Below, piece by piece: positions 23,380 to 37,516 of a DNA stretch of 64,000 bases. The stretch is taken from assembly GCF_949628265.1 (NCBI RefSeq), contig NC_088790.1:2546545-2610544 (forward strand), written 5' to 3'. Each line of letters begins with the position of its first letter. Within the stretch, counting starts at the first letter, position 1. This stretch comes from Cloeon dipterum. Taxonomy: Eukaryota; Arthropoda; Insecta; Ephemeroptera; Baetidae. A program made the position numbers and the translations under genes. The notes below the pieces were generated by a model. It saw nothing but the letters and a program-made list of their open reading frames with translations. It searched no databases and was not told the DNA's origin.

Positions 23380-24149
23380 AAAAAAATTTCCTGTCCTGTT
23401 CCTGTTTTTCCCTTTTTTTTCTTAAATTTAATTCAAATATACAAAATGATCTTCTAGATCAATATTTATACCTGTTTTTTGTTTGCTTCTAATTATTTGA
23501 AACTTCCATTTGACAGATTTTTCAAAGTGTTTAAATTGTGCCTGTTGATATAGTATATAATTTTTAATTAATCTAATTCCCCTTTATGAACAAAACGGAA
23601 AAAAAGTATGCATCCCGTCCAGAATTTAGTATCCAACAAAAAGTGCCTGAAAAAGTATTTCAAAAGTGCTTAAAATGAAAAAGAATCGCAGAAACCCCTA
23701 AGAAATGTTATTTTTGATACAGTTGATTGTTTCCGTTAAATGCTTGTTTTTCGAACACCACTGACTATATAATTAAAGATTTTTGCATTTTAAATAAAGC
23801 TTTAGAGCAAAATTGTAAACGTCGTGGATAATTTTTAGGCTTTTTTGGAAAAATGTTTATAGTTACATGAAAGGAAGTAAACATTTTGTAAGGTAGCATC
23901 AAAATGAAAAGTAATGCTGTCTATAAATGAGGTATATTTGATACAAAATAGACCAAGAATGGGATTGTTTTGAAACAAAATTCTTGTCTTGTCCTGTTCC
24001 TCAAAAATATATTCCTGTCCTGCCGGAATTCTTGTTTCCTGTTTCAATTTCTTGTCTCGGAATTTGGGGTGACAGGCAAGCATTCACGGGGTTGCAGACC
24101 AGCGTACGCCACGGCGGCAGGCCAGCAGTGATCGACACAGTTTAAGTTT

Positions 24150-24299
24150 GTTAAATTGACGATGACCTGGTTTTAACTAGTGTTAAGCTAGTCAGCGACA
24201 GTATGCTAGTCGAGAGCTTAAAATCGTGACGAGTTTAAAGCTTGTTAAAAAGCGGTCATCGTCAATTTGACAAAGTTTTTTCCTTGTCAAATTGACCCA
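24150..24299. repeat. Palindromic module, unit 3
   Basis: Same as unit 2. Confidence 0.55.
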
Positions 24300-26726
24300 T
24301 TTTAAATACAGTGCAATCGTCATCATTTTTCATGATTCGTGAAGATTTCATGTTTTTGGAAATAAATTGAGTACAGAAGAAAAAGGTCGACCGTCTAAGC
24401 TTCCCAAGGACCCCATATTTTAATTTATTCTATTTTATCTTACTTTTTGCAAGGAAAAATCAGAGTTGTGTTTTTTTTTAAATTTGGAGAGGCATGTTTA
24501 TAAAATTTAAAACTCGGCTTTTAATTAATGCATGCAGAGAAAGGAGAGATATCTCAGCAGATATTGGAACATTCACGTTTATTCGTTTTGTTTATCACTT
24601 ACCAATAATTCTTGGCTAAATTTAACTGATTGAAGCCTGCTCTTTTGGCTGCGATCATGCGTAATTGAGGCAACTCACATATCGGCCAAAACACAATAAA
24701 AATGTTGAATATAATTAAACCCAGGCTTCATCCTCGTTGTCAACAAAGAGAAATTCGTCGTTTTTATTCCTCGACCAGTTCCGTTGTCATCACATACGTC
24801 CATATCATGAGTTACAATTAAAATCAAATACAACAATGCAATAATGTCACATCTAAAATCACACATAAAAAAACAATAAAAATGTTCATTAGTGACTTAA
24901 GTAAAGGCTTGTCCTAAGTTCCTCGTCTTCGACACTACACTCTCTAGAATGCCAACGTCAGCTTGAATTTTATCTCTCGTGATGCGCAACACCTGATAAT
25001 GAACGTCATGCTTTTCACTACCTTCGTCGTTCTTCCAGCGCACAGCGCAAGGGGAAACGCAATATTTTACCTCCGCTGCGTATATCTATTGTTATTTTCA
25101 CGCACAACGAACGCTACCCCTCCGAAAATACCTACGCGCAAACAATGATTTCCAACAAAATTCTCTCAAATTGGAAGGAAAATGGTGTGTGGTCCATTTT
25201 CTTGGCGATGTGGGTGGGCGAAAGAGGGGGAGAAAAAAGCAGGCGATGGAATTTTGTCCGTTTTCAGAACTATATATCCCAGTGGATTCACGCGTAGTTG
25301 GTAGTAAACCACATAAATTCAATTTTTAAAAATTGATTTATTCTTTTCAAATCGATGAATTTTCCCTTATACGACAGCGCTCACGAAGGGAATGCCCAAA
25401 CGACCTTTCTCAGGGTATCCCGATCTAAGACCGTTTCCGAGGCCGAATTTAATTGTTTTTCAGCGTTTTTAAGCGAGCGACAGAGGGTACTGCGACTCGC
25501 TGCAAAAGTAACAATGGTGGGAAGGGGAGGAACGACGCATCAAGGTTTCGTCTTTAGATGGTGGATGTGGCCTAAAAGCAATGTTACTTAATAAAAAAAT
25601 TTGCTTGCAATATCTTTGATTTCCTGGTGCATTCACATGCATCGAAAATTTTTAAAATGTGTGTCGATATCAAGATAATTATAATATCAATAATAACATG
25701 ACAATCGAGTCTGCTTTTAGTTACTTAAATTCTGAAAGTTTTACTTTGGGCACGACTCTGCCGCGTAACTCGCTTCAACTGTGACCGTGAGACGAGCTTG
25801 CAACGCAGCACCCTTCGAGTGTGTTTGCGTGTTTATTGTTAGCCCGTGGCATAGGCGATCGGTGCATGTAAATGGGTCAAGGGTCACTTGAAGTTTCCAA
25901 AGGAGGCAGGAAGGAAAAATTCCTAAATTTCAATTTTCCTGGCCAAATTTCCCTTTGGTCGCTATATATATTTCAATCTGTAGGCTTGCCGCCTGCTCGC
26001 TCTAGAGCGCAAGCACACGGACGCATGCGTACTAGCGACCCGTGTGCTAGGCTAGTTCAAATTATATCTTGCCACTAAAAGAGGCGTTGGCTGCGAAATA
26101 AAATTTAAGATTATTTAAAAAAACGGTAATTACCACAAACTTTATCTTTTCAAACACATTTTTCCATAGATATTCAAAACTTTTGCGCCTTGAGAATAAT
26201 TTTTAATGGTTTCCATGTGGCAATGAATTATTATCAAACATTTTGTCATACATATGACCAGAAAATATACAAAAGGGCCAGCTTCGCCTTCTGCATAATT
26301 CTCATCCCTCATACGGGGAAAACAGTTAAAGAATTAGGGCAGCAACCAGCAGTTGTGGACTAAAAGAGATGCCCTCGATGCGAAGGATAGCGATATAATA
26401 CACATGACGCATTGGCAGCTTTACAAAACGTTTTGTTTAAGTCTCCTCTGTCCAGTCAATTTTCCCATTTATCGAGCCCCATGCTCATGCAGTAAAATAT
26501 AGTGAGAACCCATGCACAGAACAAAGAAAGCAGAATTCTTAGCAAAAGGCCAAGAGGATAAAGCAGTTGGGGCGCGTTTATATTCAATTCATTTTATTTG
26601 ACTTTTAGCATGGCACTACATCAAGGTGAAGATCTTCTCACAACATATTCCATCGCTAATTGCAAATTACAAACACAATATACAATAGAAAAATAATTAC
26701 CACACAACAACATCATAAGTTTTTGA

Positions 26727-26957
26727 CAAAAGAGAAATATACTCTTGGGAAGAGTAAAATTTGTGTTTGCAAAGGAAACCTTTCAAAGCCGTACTAAATT
26801 CTTTGACTCGAGGCTCTAGGCGTAGTGACACTGGCAAGGCATTGTACACGCTCGCAACGCACAAGCAAGGGGATTTTTCTTTGAAAGCAGCGATGCCTGG
26901 ACCGGAATGTACAGCTCTGGCTTGCCCCGCGTGTCATAGCCGTGAACGTCACGTGTT
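26727..26957 (-). mobile_element. LINE ORF2 C-terminal fragment, unit 3
   Basis: Copy of 8640-8870 with a G-to-A change near 26811; the empty target site of the unit-2 transposon lies just to the left. Confidence 0.65.
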
Positions 26958-29668
26958 CTTTTGAAGTACACTGCAAGTCAAGGTTGAGAAAATCTCACCG
27001 TGCTGCAGTGAGAAAATCACAAATTGTATCGAAATCCACCGATCGCCTATGGCCCGTTATGGTGGCTGCCGAAAGGTGGCGTTCTCTCCTACCCTGGCTG
27101 CCTGAGTATATCCGTGTTAACCTGATAAGGAATTATTCTAAACTCGACGATCAACGTGTGCGGTAGCAGCAAATATTGCTCCCTCGGCCGCACATTTAGG
27201 AGTTCGTTAACCTTGAGCACATATGCTCCCTTTGTAAGTGATTATCTCTGTGAACAATATTACTATTTGTGGTTTGTGAATTTAGTTAGTTATAATGACG
27301 TGTATGTATTACAGTACGAACCCTATAATTGACGAATAATTGAACTACCTTGCTTGTATATTGCCAATCTCTGACAACTCCCTTTTAGGGGTAAGCTTAT
27401 GTTATTATATATTGTGTTGTGTTTTATTAATTGAGTTATTATTTTATTCTTGTCATTTTATATATTATATTTTAATAATTGACAATGGCCTTTTGCCTTT
27501 TTTAATGTGTTTAGTTTTAACATTCTTTTCTATGCATTTATGGAATTTATTATATTATTTCAGACCAAATAACGGCAAATACAAATAAAGGCATTGCAAC
27601 AATTTGTGGGGTTTGACTTATCTCGACCATTCCCCATACCGTGCACAACATATTCAGGCTGTGCATCAAAATGGGGCGCACTGCTTCACAGATAAAAAGG
27701 TCGCTCGCAGGTCAAACTTTTCGTTCGCTTTTGTGTGCTCCACAATAATGAACGACGGATGCGATGCTAGGGTGCGAGAAAAATCACGAATGCTCTTGGA
27801 TTCTCATCCACAAAAATCGAAAATCAAGCGTGGGAACATTTGTGCCGTACACCAGTATTCTAAATTAAATTCGATTTTAAAAAGTTAGCAATCACACGAA
27901 ACGATAATTGAGTGTACATTTATCTATATTTTTATATTAATTGTAAAATGCAGTGGAATGGAAACATCCGAACCGTAAAAATACCAAGAAGGAACTGATA
28001 TTCTTGCGTCCGAATCGAAGATGAAAAAATGGAAATATTTAGATCAAAACTTTCTTCTGACAGTGGTAATTTCCATATCAATGAAGGCAACAATTATTTT
28101 TACTAGATAAACGACTTTCGTATTTTTAGTTGATTTGATATTTTAAATATTGCAAAATTGGTGATTTTAATTAATGTCTCAGTCATTAATAAGTTTAGCG
28201 GAAAATTGTTCATGACCAATTAGTTTCAAAACTTAGAATTGAAATATATTTTATCAAGTCCAAAGCGTTTACGCCAATTAGAACCGAACAAAATTGATCG
28301 ATCTGGCGCAAAATAAAATCCGGCCGCACTCTTTTTTGAATCGACGGGGGCTTGTACGAAGAATGGCAAAGTCGGTGTAAAATTTTGTTTTTTCTCATAA
28401 TTTCGATTATTTCGCTCCCTCATACAATTAAAGCAATGAGTATTTTACACAAGACAAAAAGTCATAAATATCGATAAAAAAAGTTCATTACGAGTTTGAA
28501 GAAAAAAGAAAAGATCTAGACTTGAACTACAATATTATAATTTATGTGTATTTAAAGAGGAATGATTATGAATTTCCCCGCAAAATCCTTTAATACCCAT
28601 ACAGATTGGGTCCTACAAATCATGTACAGTTAAAAAAATACATAGGCAGCACAGTAAATTTTCGTGAAAATCGGCCTCAAACTTAGCATTGTTTTAAATG
28701 GAGAATTTTCAACGGAATTTTGCAATTGCGATTTTCTCTGAAATTCCACATTTCCCCAAAAAGACTCTGGCTGTCCGATAGATCTCGATGAGAGGATTCC
28801 AAATCATGTGAGAAAACATAGTCGAGCACCGTAAATTTCGGAGAAAATTGGCAAAAATTTTCGCAAGTCTCAAATCTCAGGTTCTATAAGGATCAGAATT
28901 GCAAAAACTACCCACCGTTGGACTCGTCTCGACCTACCCTAACCATCTGAAAGGTTTAGGTGTGCTTTTACCCCCCACCCCTAAGACGCTAAATTTTTGT
29001 TTTACATTTTTTTGAGGGGGTTGAAGTATATAAACTTATATTCTATGCATTCAGGGCTACATTTTTTACGTTTCCATGAAAAAAATCCGAGGGGGCGTAT
29101 TTTGTGATATTTTTAATTGAACATTTTTCATGTGAATTTGTGACCTTGACCTCTGACCTACAAATTTTTGACCAATGGCAAACATGTTCTACTCAAAAAG
29201 TTACGCCCGAAGGTGAAAAAACCACATCAAAATTCCAATCTGGACCGAAGATACCTTGATATTTCGGAGTTACTATCTCAACTTTTCAATTTTCGAAAAT
29301 CGCGATTTCCCGAAAAGGGCCACCGAATTTTTTGCTCAAAATTTCAGGTTACACACTATGAAACATCCCTAACAACCTTATATGTAAAATTCAGGATGGG
29401 CAAATAAAGTCGGTAAAAATTGACAATTACCCTTAATCCTATCGCGAAAATCGTCACAGTTGATTGTCTCTGTAAAATGCTTGTTTTTGCGAACACCACT
29501 AACTATATATAATTAAAGATTTTTGCATTTTAAATAAAGCTATAGAGCAAAATTGTAAAAACGTCGTAGATAATTTTTACGCTTTTTTGGAAAAATGTTT
29601 ATAGCTACATGAAAGAAGTTAAACATATTGTAAGGTAGTATCAAAATAAGAAGTAATGCCTTCTATAA

Positions 29669-29767
29669 AACAAACGGCTGTCCGGCGTGACCATCGCCCA
29701 GGGAGGTGTCCTGCCCAACATCCAGGCCGTCCTGCTCCTGCCCAAGAAGACCGACAAGAAGGCCTAA
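29669..29767 (+). pseudogene. H2A C-terminal fragment, unit 4
   Basis: Same truncated end. The base after the stop (TAAGCTC) matches intact H2A, whereas units 2 and 3 have TAAGCCC. Confidence 0.93.
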
Positions 29768-29797
29768 GCTCACACCGTGCAGGTTCACGGCGAAACC

Positions 29798-29813
29798 GGC
29801 CCTTTTCAGGGCC
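29798..29813 (+). terminator. Histone stem-loop behind H2A fragment, unit 4
   Basis: Intact GGCCCTTTTCAGGGCC with ACCCAAAT flank. Confidence 0.92.
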
Positions 29814-30360
29814 ACCCAAATAATTCTCGTTAATTTACAAAGCAATACGAGACGTCTCAAACACTAATTTAATTTGACCTCTATTATCACTGAGACTTTT
29901 GTTTAAACTTTAACTGTCCTGCTTAAACATAACATAAACGGAATAGTTCTTTAAAGATCAGTTTATTGGATGGATGGTTCATTGCTTTGAAACCTCTACT
30001 TTAACATACATCGTAAATCTCGGGCTCTGAAAATGAGTGAGCTGTTAGCTGTTTGCGGCGGATGAGCGAGCAACAACCGAGACCGGTGTAACCCCTCTAA
30101 CGCAGTGAAGACTGAAGAGAGAAGCAATATATTTGCTTCAATTATTTAATCGGTAGTTCGTCATGACAGAATTAATGATGGCATTGATTTAATTAGGTTA
30201 TTTCTTTGCAATTTATTTTATTACTAATTCTCAACTTCCTTTCTAATTAAGTAATATTGGAATTATAATGGAGGCAAACGAACATAAAAAAGCGGCGAAA
30301 TTACTTAAAAATTTTAAAAATTATTTCATTGCTTTGAAACTTTATTCAGATGTATTTGTT

Positions 30361-30376
30361 GGCCCTGAAAAGGGCC
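30361..30376 (-). terminator. Histone-type 3' stem-loop on RNF146-like copy 4
   Basis: Same hairpin; the H2B-derived tail is 30377-30446. Confidence 0.93.
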
Positions 30377-30446
30377 GATTTTAAAGCCTTGTGTTGATTT
30401 TGAGGCTTTCTTGGAGCTTTGGTGTACTTGGTCACGACGTGCTTGG

Positions 30447-31196
30447 CTATTCGGGCGAGAGTTTGAGCCCGGCCACCCCCACAGCTTCAAAGGTGCCGTT
30501 GCGAGCAATGGAAAGTGCGCCAACCTTGCGATGTTGCTTAATTAAAAGCGACCGAAAATCCAAGGTCGCCTCTTCGCCCGCGATGGTGAGACTGAGCTTG
30601 CAGATTCCTGCACTCAACGCCCGCCGAATCGCCTGCTCCTGGCGCCAAGAGAAACGCCACCAGCCGGATGTGGTTTTGAAGATCCAGCTGTACTGGGTCG
30701 CCGGCTCAGGCACAGGACAGCTGAGGAAATCTTCCGGCGTGGCCCAGAAATCCAGCGGCAGGAACGCCCGGCACATTGCGCAGCGTTTTATTTTGCCCCA
30801 ACTGCAGTCGAAGCAAAATAAATGCCCGCAACATGGCAAGCGCATCGGCATGTCCAGGGCCAGCAGACAGATGGGACATCGAGTGTCGTCTGCGGAAACA
30901 AAATCAGAGAAATCTATTAGAAAAGGTCGCAAAAATAATTTGTAAAATAAATAAAGAGGCTAATAGTTCAATTCTGGAGGCAAATGAACTTAAATTTATA
31001 TAATTGTCGTCAATGTAACTTTCAACATTTATTTTATTAACAAAAACTTACTCTCGACGTCCCCTTCCTCGTCCTCCAGGCTGACGATGTCCTGGTCGAC
31101 GTCCGTCAGCGTGCGTGCCATGTTGAAGGTGGTGGCGCAGACGTGATCGTCGCTCCGCGTCCGAAGAGCCCAAGGTTCTTGCAAGAAGATTGCCAT
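30447..31196 (-). CDS. RNF146-like: RNF146/Iduna-like RING-WWE E3 ligase, copy 4
   Basis: Exons 31196-31052 and 30889-30447; protein identical to copy 1. Confidence 0.9.
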
Positions 31197-31433
31197 TTCT
31201 GCTGAGTAGAGCGAAGGAGAGAGCAAAGTTCGATGTGATAGCAGGTTTATGAAATTCCCTTTACAACCCCCGAGTTTATATACCCGAGAATCCACCCCCT
31301 CTTCGAGAACACTTTGTTCGCGCGGAGTGCGCAGCGAGCCAATGAAAGCGTCGCCTGCTGTCTGCATGCGTCTCGGCTCGCGCTCCTTTGCCTCAGTACA
31401 TAAGGGAAGCTCAGTAGTTTTCGCCGCATTCGT
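31197..31433 (-). promoter_or_regulatory. Composite promoter of RNF146-like copy 4
   Basis: As copy 3, with the GTACATAAG variant on the former H2A side. Confidence 0.8.
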
Positions 31434-32203
31434 AAAAAAATTTCCTGTCCTGTTCCTGTTTTTCCCTTTTTTTTCTTAAATTTAATTCAAATATACAAAA
31501 TGATCTTCTAGATCAATATTTATACCTGTTTTTTGTTTGCTTCTAATTATTTGAAACTTCCATTTGACAGATTTTTCAAAGTGTTTAAATTGTGCCTGTT
31601 GATATAGTATATAATTTTTAATTAATCTAATTCCCCTTTATGAACAAAACGGAAAAAAAGTATGCATCCCGTCCAGAATTTAGTATCCAACAAAAAGTGC
31701 CTGAAAAAGTATTTCAAAAGTGCTTAAAATGAAAAAGAATCGCAGAAACCCCTAAGAAATGTTATTTTTGATACAGTTGATTGTTTCCGTTAAATGCTTG
31801 TTTTTCGAACACCACTGACTATATAATTAAAGATTTTTGCATTTTAAATAAAGCTTTAGAGCAAAATTGTAAACGTCGTGGATAATTTTTAGGCTTTTTT
31901 GGAAAAATGTTTATAGTTACATGAAAGGAAGTAAACATTTTGTAAGGTAGCATCAAAATGAAAAGTAATGCTGTCTATAAATGAGGTATATTTGATACAA
32001 AATAGACCAAGAATGGGATTGTTTTGAAACAAAATTCTTGTCTTGTCCTGTTCCTCAAAAATATATTCCTGTCCTGCCGGAATTCTTGTTTCCTGTTTCA
32101 ATTTCTTGTCTCGGAATTTGGGGTGACAGGCAAGCATTCACGGGGTTGCAGACCAGCGTACGCCACGGCGGCAGGCCAGCAGTGATCGACACAGTTTAAG
32201 TTT

Positions 32204-32353
32204 GTTAAATTGACGATGACCTGGTTTTAACTAGTGTTAAGCTAGTCAGCGACAGTATGCTAGTCGAGAGCTTAAAATCGTGACGAGTTTAAAGCTTGTT
32301 AAAAAGCGGTCATCGTCAATTTGACAAAGTTTTTTCCTTGTCAAATTGACCCA
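32204..32353. repeat. Palindromic module, unit 4
   Basis: Same as unit 2. Confidence 0.55.
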
Positions 32354-34778
32354 TTTTAAATACAGTGCAATCGTCATCATTTTTCATGATTCGTGAAGAT
32401 TTCATGTTTTTGGAAATAAATTGAGTACAGAAGAAAAAGGTCGACCGTCTAAGCTTCCCAAGGACCCCATATTTTAATTTATTCTATTTTATCTTACTTT
32501 TTGCAAGGAAAAATCAGAGTTGTGTTTTTTTTTAAATTTGGAGAGGCATGTTTATAAAATTTAAAACTCGGCTTTTAATTAATGCATGCAGAGAAAGGAG
32601 AGATATCTCAGCAGATATTGGAACATTCACGTTTATTCGTTTTGTTTATCACTTACCAATAATTCTTGGCTAAATTTAACTGATTGAAGCCTGCTCTTTT
32701 GGCTGCGATCATGCGTAATTGAGGCAACTCACATATCGGCCAAAACACAATAAAAATGTTGAATATAATTAAACCCAGGCTTCATCCTCGTTGTCAACAA
32801 AGAGAAATTCGTCGTTTTTATTCCTCGACCAGTTCCGTTGTCATCACATACGTCCATATCATGAGTTACAATTAAAATCAAATACAACAATGCAATAATG
32901 TCACATCTAAAATCACACATAAAAAAACAATAAAAATGTTCATTAGTGACTTAAGTAAAGGCTTGTCCTAAGTTCCTCGTCTTCGACACTACACTCTCTA
33001 GAATGCCAACGTCAGCTTGAATTTTATCTCTCGTGATGCGCAACACCTGATAATGAACGTCATGCTTTTCACTACCTTCGTCGTTCTTCCAGCGCACAGC
33101 GCAAGGGGAAACGCAATATTTTACCTCCGCTGCGTATATCTATTGTTATTTTCACGCACAACGAACGCTACCCCTCCGAAAATACCTACGCGCAAACAAT
33201 GATTTCCAACAAAATTCTCTCAAATTGGAAGGAAAATGGTGTGTGGTCCATTTTCTTGGCGATGTGGGTGGGCGAAAGAGGGGGAGAAAAAAGCAGGCGA
33301 TGGAATTTTGTCCGTTTTCAGAACTATATATCCCAGTGGATTCACGCGTAGTTGGTAGTAAACCACATAAATTCAATTTTTAAAAATTGATTTATTCTTT
33401 TCAAATCGATGAATTTTCCCTTATACGACAGCGCTCACGAAGGGAATGCCCAAACGACCTTTCTCAGGGTATCCCGATCTAAGACCGTTTCCGAGGCCGA
33501 ATTTAATTGTTTTTCAGCGTTTTTAAGCGAGCGACAGAGGGTACTGCGACTCGCTGCAAAAGTAACAATGGTGGGAAGGGGAGGAACGACGCATCAAGGT
33601 TTCGTCTTTAGATGGTGGATGTGGCCTAAAAGCAATGTTACTTAATAAAAAAATTTGCTTGCAATATCTTTGATTTCCTGGTGCATTCACATGCATCGAA
33701 AATTTTTAAAATGTGTGTCGATATCAAGATAATTATAATATCAATAATAACATGACAATCGAGTCTGCTTTTAGTTACTTAAATTCTGAAAGTTTTACTT
33801 TGGGCACGACTCTGCCGCGTAACTCGCTTCAACTGTGACCGTGAGACGAGCTTGCAACGCAGCACCCTTCGAGTGTGTTTGCGTGTTTATTGTTAGCCCG
33901 TGGCATAGGCGATCGGTGCATGTAAATGGGTCAAGGGTCACTTGAAGTTTCCAAAGGAGGCAGGAAGGAAAAATTCCTAAATTTCAATTTTCCTGGCCAA
34001 ATTTCCCTTTGGTCGCTATATATATTTCAATCTGTAGGCTTGCCGCCTGCTCGCTCTAGAGCGCAAGCACACGGACGCATGCGTACTAGCGACCCGTGTG
34101 CTAGGCTAGTTCAAATTATATCTTGCCACTAAAAGAGGCGTTGGCTGCGAAATAAAATTTAAGATTATTTAAAAAAACGGTAATTACCACAAACTTTATC
34201 TTTTCAAACACATTTTTCCATAGATATTCAAAACTTTTGCGCCTTGAGAATAATTTTTAATGGTTTCCATGTGGCAATGAATTATTATCAAACATTTTGT
34301 CATACATATGACCAGAAAATATACAAAAGGGCCAGCTTCGCCTTCTGCATAATTCTCATCCCTCATACGGGGAAAACAGTTAAAGAATTAGGGCAGCAAC
34401 CAGCAGTTGTGGACTAAAAGAGATGCCCTCGATGCGAAGGATAGCGATAATACACATGACGCATTGGCAGCTTTACAAAACGTTTTGTTTAAGTCTCCTC
34501 TGTCCAGTCAATTTTCCCATTTATCGAGCCCCATGCTCATGCAGTAAAATATAGTGAGAACCCATGCACAGAACAAAGAAAGCAGAATTCTTAGCAAAAG
34601 GCCAAGAGGATAAAGCAGTTGGGGCGCGTTTATATTCAATTCATTTTATTTGACTTTTAGCATGGCACTACATCAAGGTGAAGATCTTCTCACAACATAT
34701 TCCATCGCTAATTGCAAATTACAAACACAATATACAATAGAAAAATAATTACCACACAACAACATCATAAGTTTTTGA

Positions 34779-35009
34779 CAAAAGAGAAATATACTCTTGG
34801 GAAGAGTAAAATTTGTGTTTGCAAAGGAAACCTTTCAAAGCCGTACTAAATTCTTTGACTCGAGGCTCTAGGCGTAGTGACACTGGCAAGGCATTGTACA
34901 CGCTCGCAACGCACAAGCAAGGGGATTTTTCTTTGAAAGCAGCGATGCCTGGACCGGAATGTACAGCTCTGGCTTGCCCCGCGTGTCATAGCCGTGAACG
35001 TCACGTGTT
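34779..35009 (-). mobile_element. LINE ORF2 C-terminal fragment, unit 4
   Basis: Copy of 8640-8870; carries the same G-to-A change as unit 3. Confidence 0.65.
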
Positions 35010-37516
35010 CTTTTGAAGTACACTGCAAGTCAAGGTTGAGAAAATCTCACCGTGCTGCAGTGAGAAAATCACAAATTGTATCGAAATCCACCGATCGCCT
35101 ATGGCCCGTTATGGTGGCTGCCGAAAGGTGGCGTTCTCTCCTACCCTGGCTGCCTGAGTATATCCGTGTTAACCTGATAAGGAATTATTCTAAACTCGAC
35201 GATCAACGTGTGCGGTAGCAGCAAATATTGCTCCCTCGGCCGCACATTTAGGAGTTCGTTAACCTTGAGCACATATGCTCCCTTTGTAAGTGATTATCTC
35301 TGTGAACAATATTACTATTTGTGGTTTGTGAATTTAGTTAGTTATAATGACGTGTATGTATTACAGTACGAACCCTATAATTGACGAATAATTGAACTAC
35401 CTTGCTTGTATATTGCCAATCTCTGACAACTCCCTTTTAGGGGTAAGCTTATGTTATTATATATTGTGTTGTGTTTTATTAATTGAGTTATTATTTTATT
35501 CTTGTCATTTTATATATTATATTTTAATAATTGACAATGGCCTTTTGCCTTTTTTAATGTGTTTAGTTTTAACATTCTTTTCTATGCATTTATGGAATTT
35601 ATTATATTATTTCAGACCAAATAACGGCAAATACAAATAAAGGCATTGCAACAATTTGTGGGGTTTGACTTATCTCGACCATTCCCCATACCGTGCACAA
35701 CATATTCAGGCTGTGCATCAAAATGGGGCGCACTGCTTCACAGATAAAAAGGTCGCTCGCAGGTCAAACTTTTCGTTCGCTTTTGTGTGCTCCACAATAA
35801 TGAACGACGGATGCGATGCTAGGGTGCGAGAAAAATCACGAATGCTCTTGGATTCTCATCCACAAAAATCGAAAATCAAGCGTGGGAACATTTGTGCCGT
35901 ACACCAGTATTCTAAATTAAATTCGATTTTAAAAAGTTAGCAATCACACGAAACGATAATTGAGTGTACATTTATCTATATTTTTATATTAATTGTAAAA
36001 TGCAGTGGAATGGAAACATCCGAACCGTAAAAATACCAAGAAGGAACTGATATTCTTGCGTCCGAATCGAAGATGAAAAAATGGAAATATTTAGATCAAA
36101 ACTTTCTTCTGACAGTGGTAATTTCCATATCAATGAAGGCAACAATTATTTTTACTAGATAAACGACTTTCGTATTTTTAGTTGATTTGATATTTTAAAT
36201 ATTGCAAAATTGGTGATTTTAATTAATGTCTCAGTCATTAATAAGTTTAGCGGAAAATTGTTCATGACCAATTAGTTTCAAAACTTAGAATTGAAATATA
36301 TTTTATCAAGTCCAAAGCGTTTACGCCAATTAGAACCGAACAAAATTGATCGATCTGGCGCAAAATAAAATCCGGCCGCACTCTTTTTTGAATCGACGGG
36401 GGCTTGTACGAAGAATGGCAAAGTCGGTGTAAAATTTTGTTTTTTCTCATTATTTCGATTATTTCGCTCCCTCATACAATTAAAGCAATGAGTATTTTAC
36501 ACAAGACAAAAAATCAAAAATATCGATAAAAAAAAGTTCATTACGAGTTTGCCGAAAATAGAAAAGATCTAGACTTGAACTACAATTTTATCATTTATGT
36601 GTATTTAAAGAGGAATGATTATGAATTTCCCCGCAAAATCCTTTAATACACATACAGATTGGGTCCTACAAATCATGTACAGTTAAAAAAATACATAGGC
36701 AGCACAGTAATTTTTCGAGAAAATCGGCCTCAAACTTAGCATTGTTTTAAATGGAGAATTTTCAACGGAATTTTGCAATTGCGATTTTCTCTGAAATTCC
36801 ACATTTCCCCAAAAAGACTCTGGCTGTCCGATAGATCTCGATGAGAGGATTCCAAATCATGTGAGAAAACATAGTCTAGCACCGTAAATTTCGGAGAAAA
36901 TTGGCAAAAATTTTCGCAAGTCTCAAATCTCAGGTTCTATAAGGATCAGAATTGCAAAAACTACCCACCGTTGGACTCGTCTCGACCTACCCTAACCATC
37001 TGAAAGGTTTAGGTGTGCTTTTACCCCCTACCCCTATGACGCTAAACTTTTGTTTTACATTTTTTTGAGGGGGTTGAAGTATATAAACTTATATTCTATG
37101 CATTCAGGGCTACATTTTTTACGTTTCCATGAAAAAAATCCGAGGGGGCGTATTTTGTGATATTTTTAATTGAACATTTTTCATGCGAATTTGTGACCTT
37201 GACCTCTGACCTACAAATTTTTTACCAATGGCAAACATGTTCTACTCAAAAAGTTACGCGTGGAGAAGAAAAAACCACAACATAGGAATTCCAATCTGGA
37301 CCGAAGATACCTTTTGATATTTTGGATTTACTATCTGAAATTTTCAGTTTTCGAAATTCGCGATTTCCCAACAAAGGCCCCCGAATTTCTTGCTCAAATA
37401 TTCATGTTACACACAATGAAACACCCCTAACAACATAATTATGTAAAATTCATGATGGAGTAAAAAGGTCGGTAAAATTGACAATTACCCTTAAAAGTTT
37501 CCCGAACACACACTTG

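Larger units (their letters stand above)
21615..29668. repeat. Array unit 3
   Basis: 8054 bp with no transposon. It shares some variants with unit 2 and others with unit 4 (for example GTACATAAG in the former H2A TATA), a gene-conversion-like patchwork. Confidence 0.93.
29669..37500. repeat. Array unit 4 (diverged right end)
   Basis: Near-identical to other units up to about 36510, after which substitutions and small indels become frequent to 37500. Repeat A' and a following H2A fragment are missing; an inverted-repeat element begins instead. This looks like the edge of the homogenised array. Confidence 0.85.
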
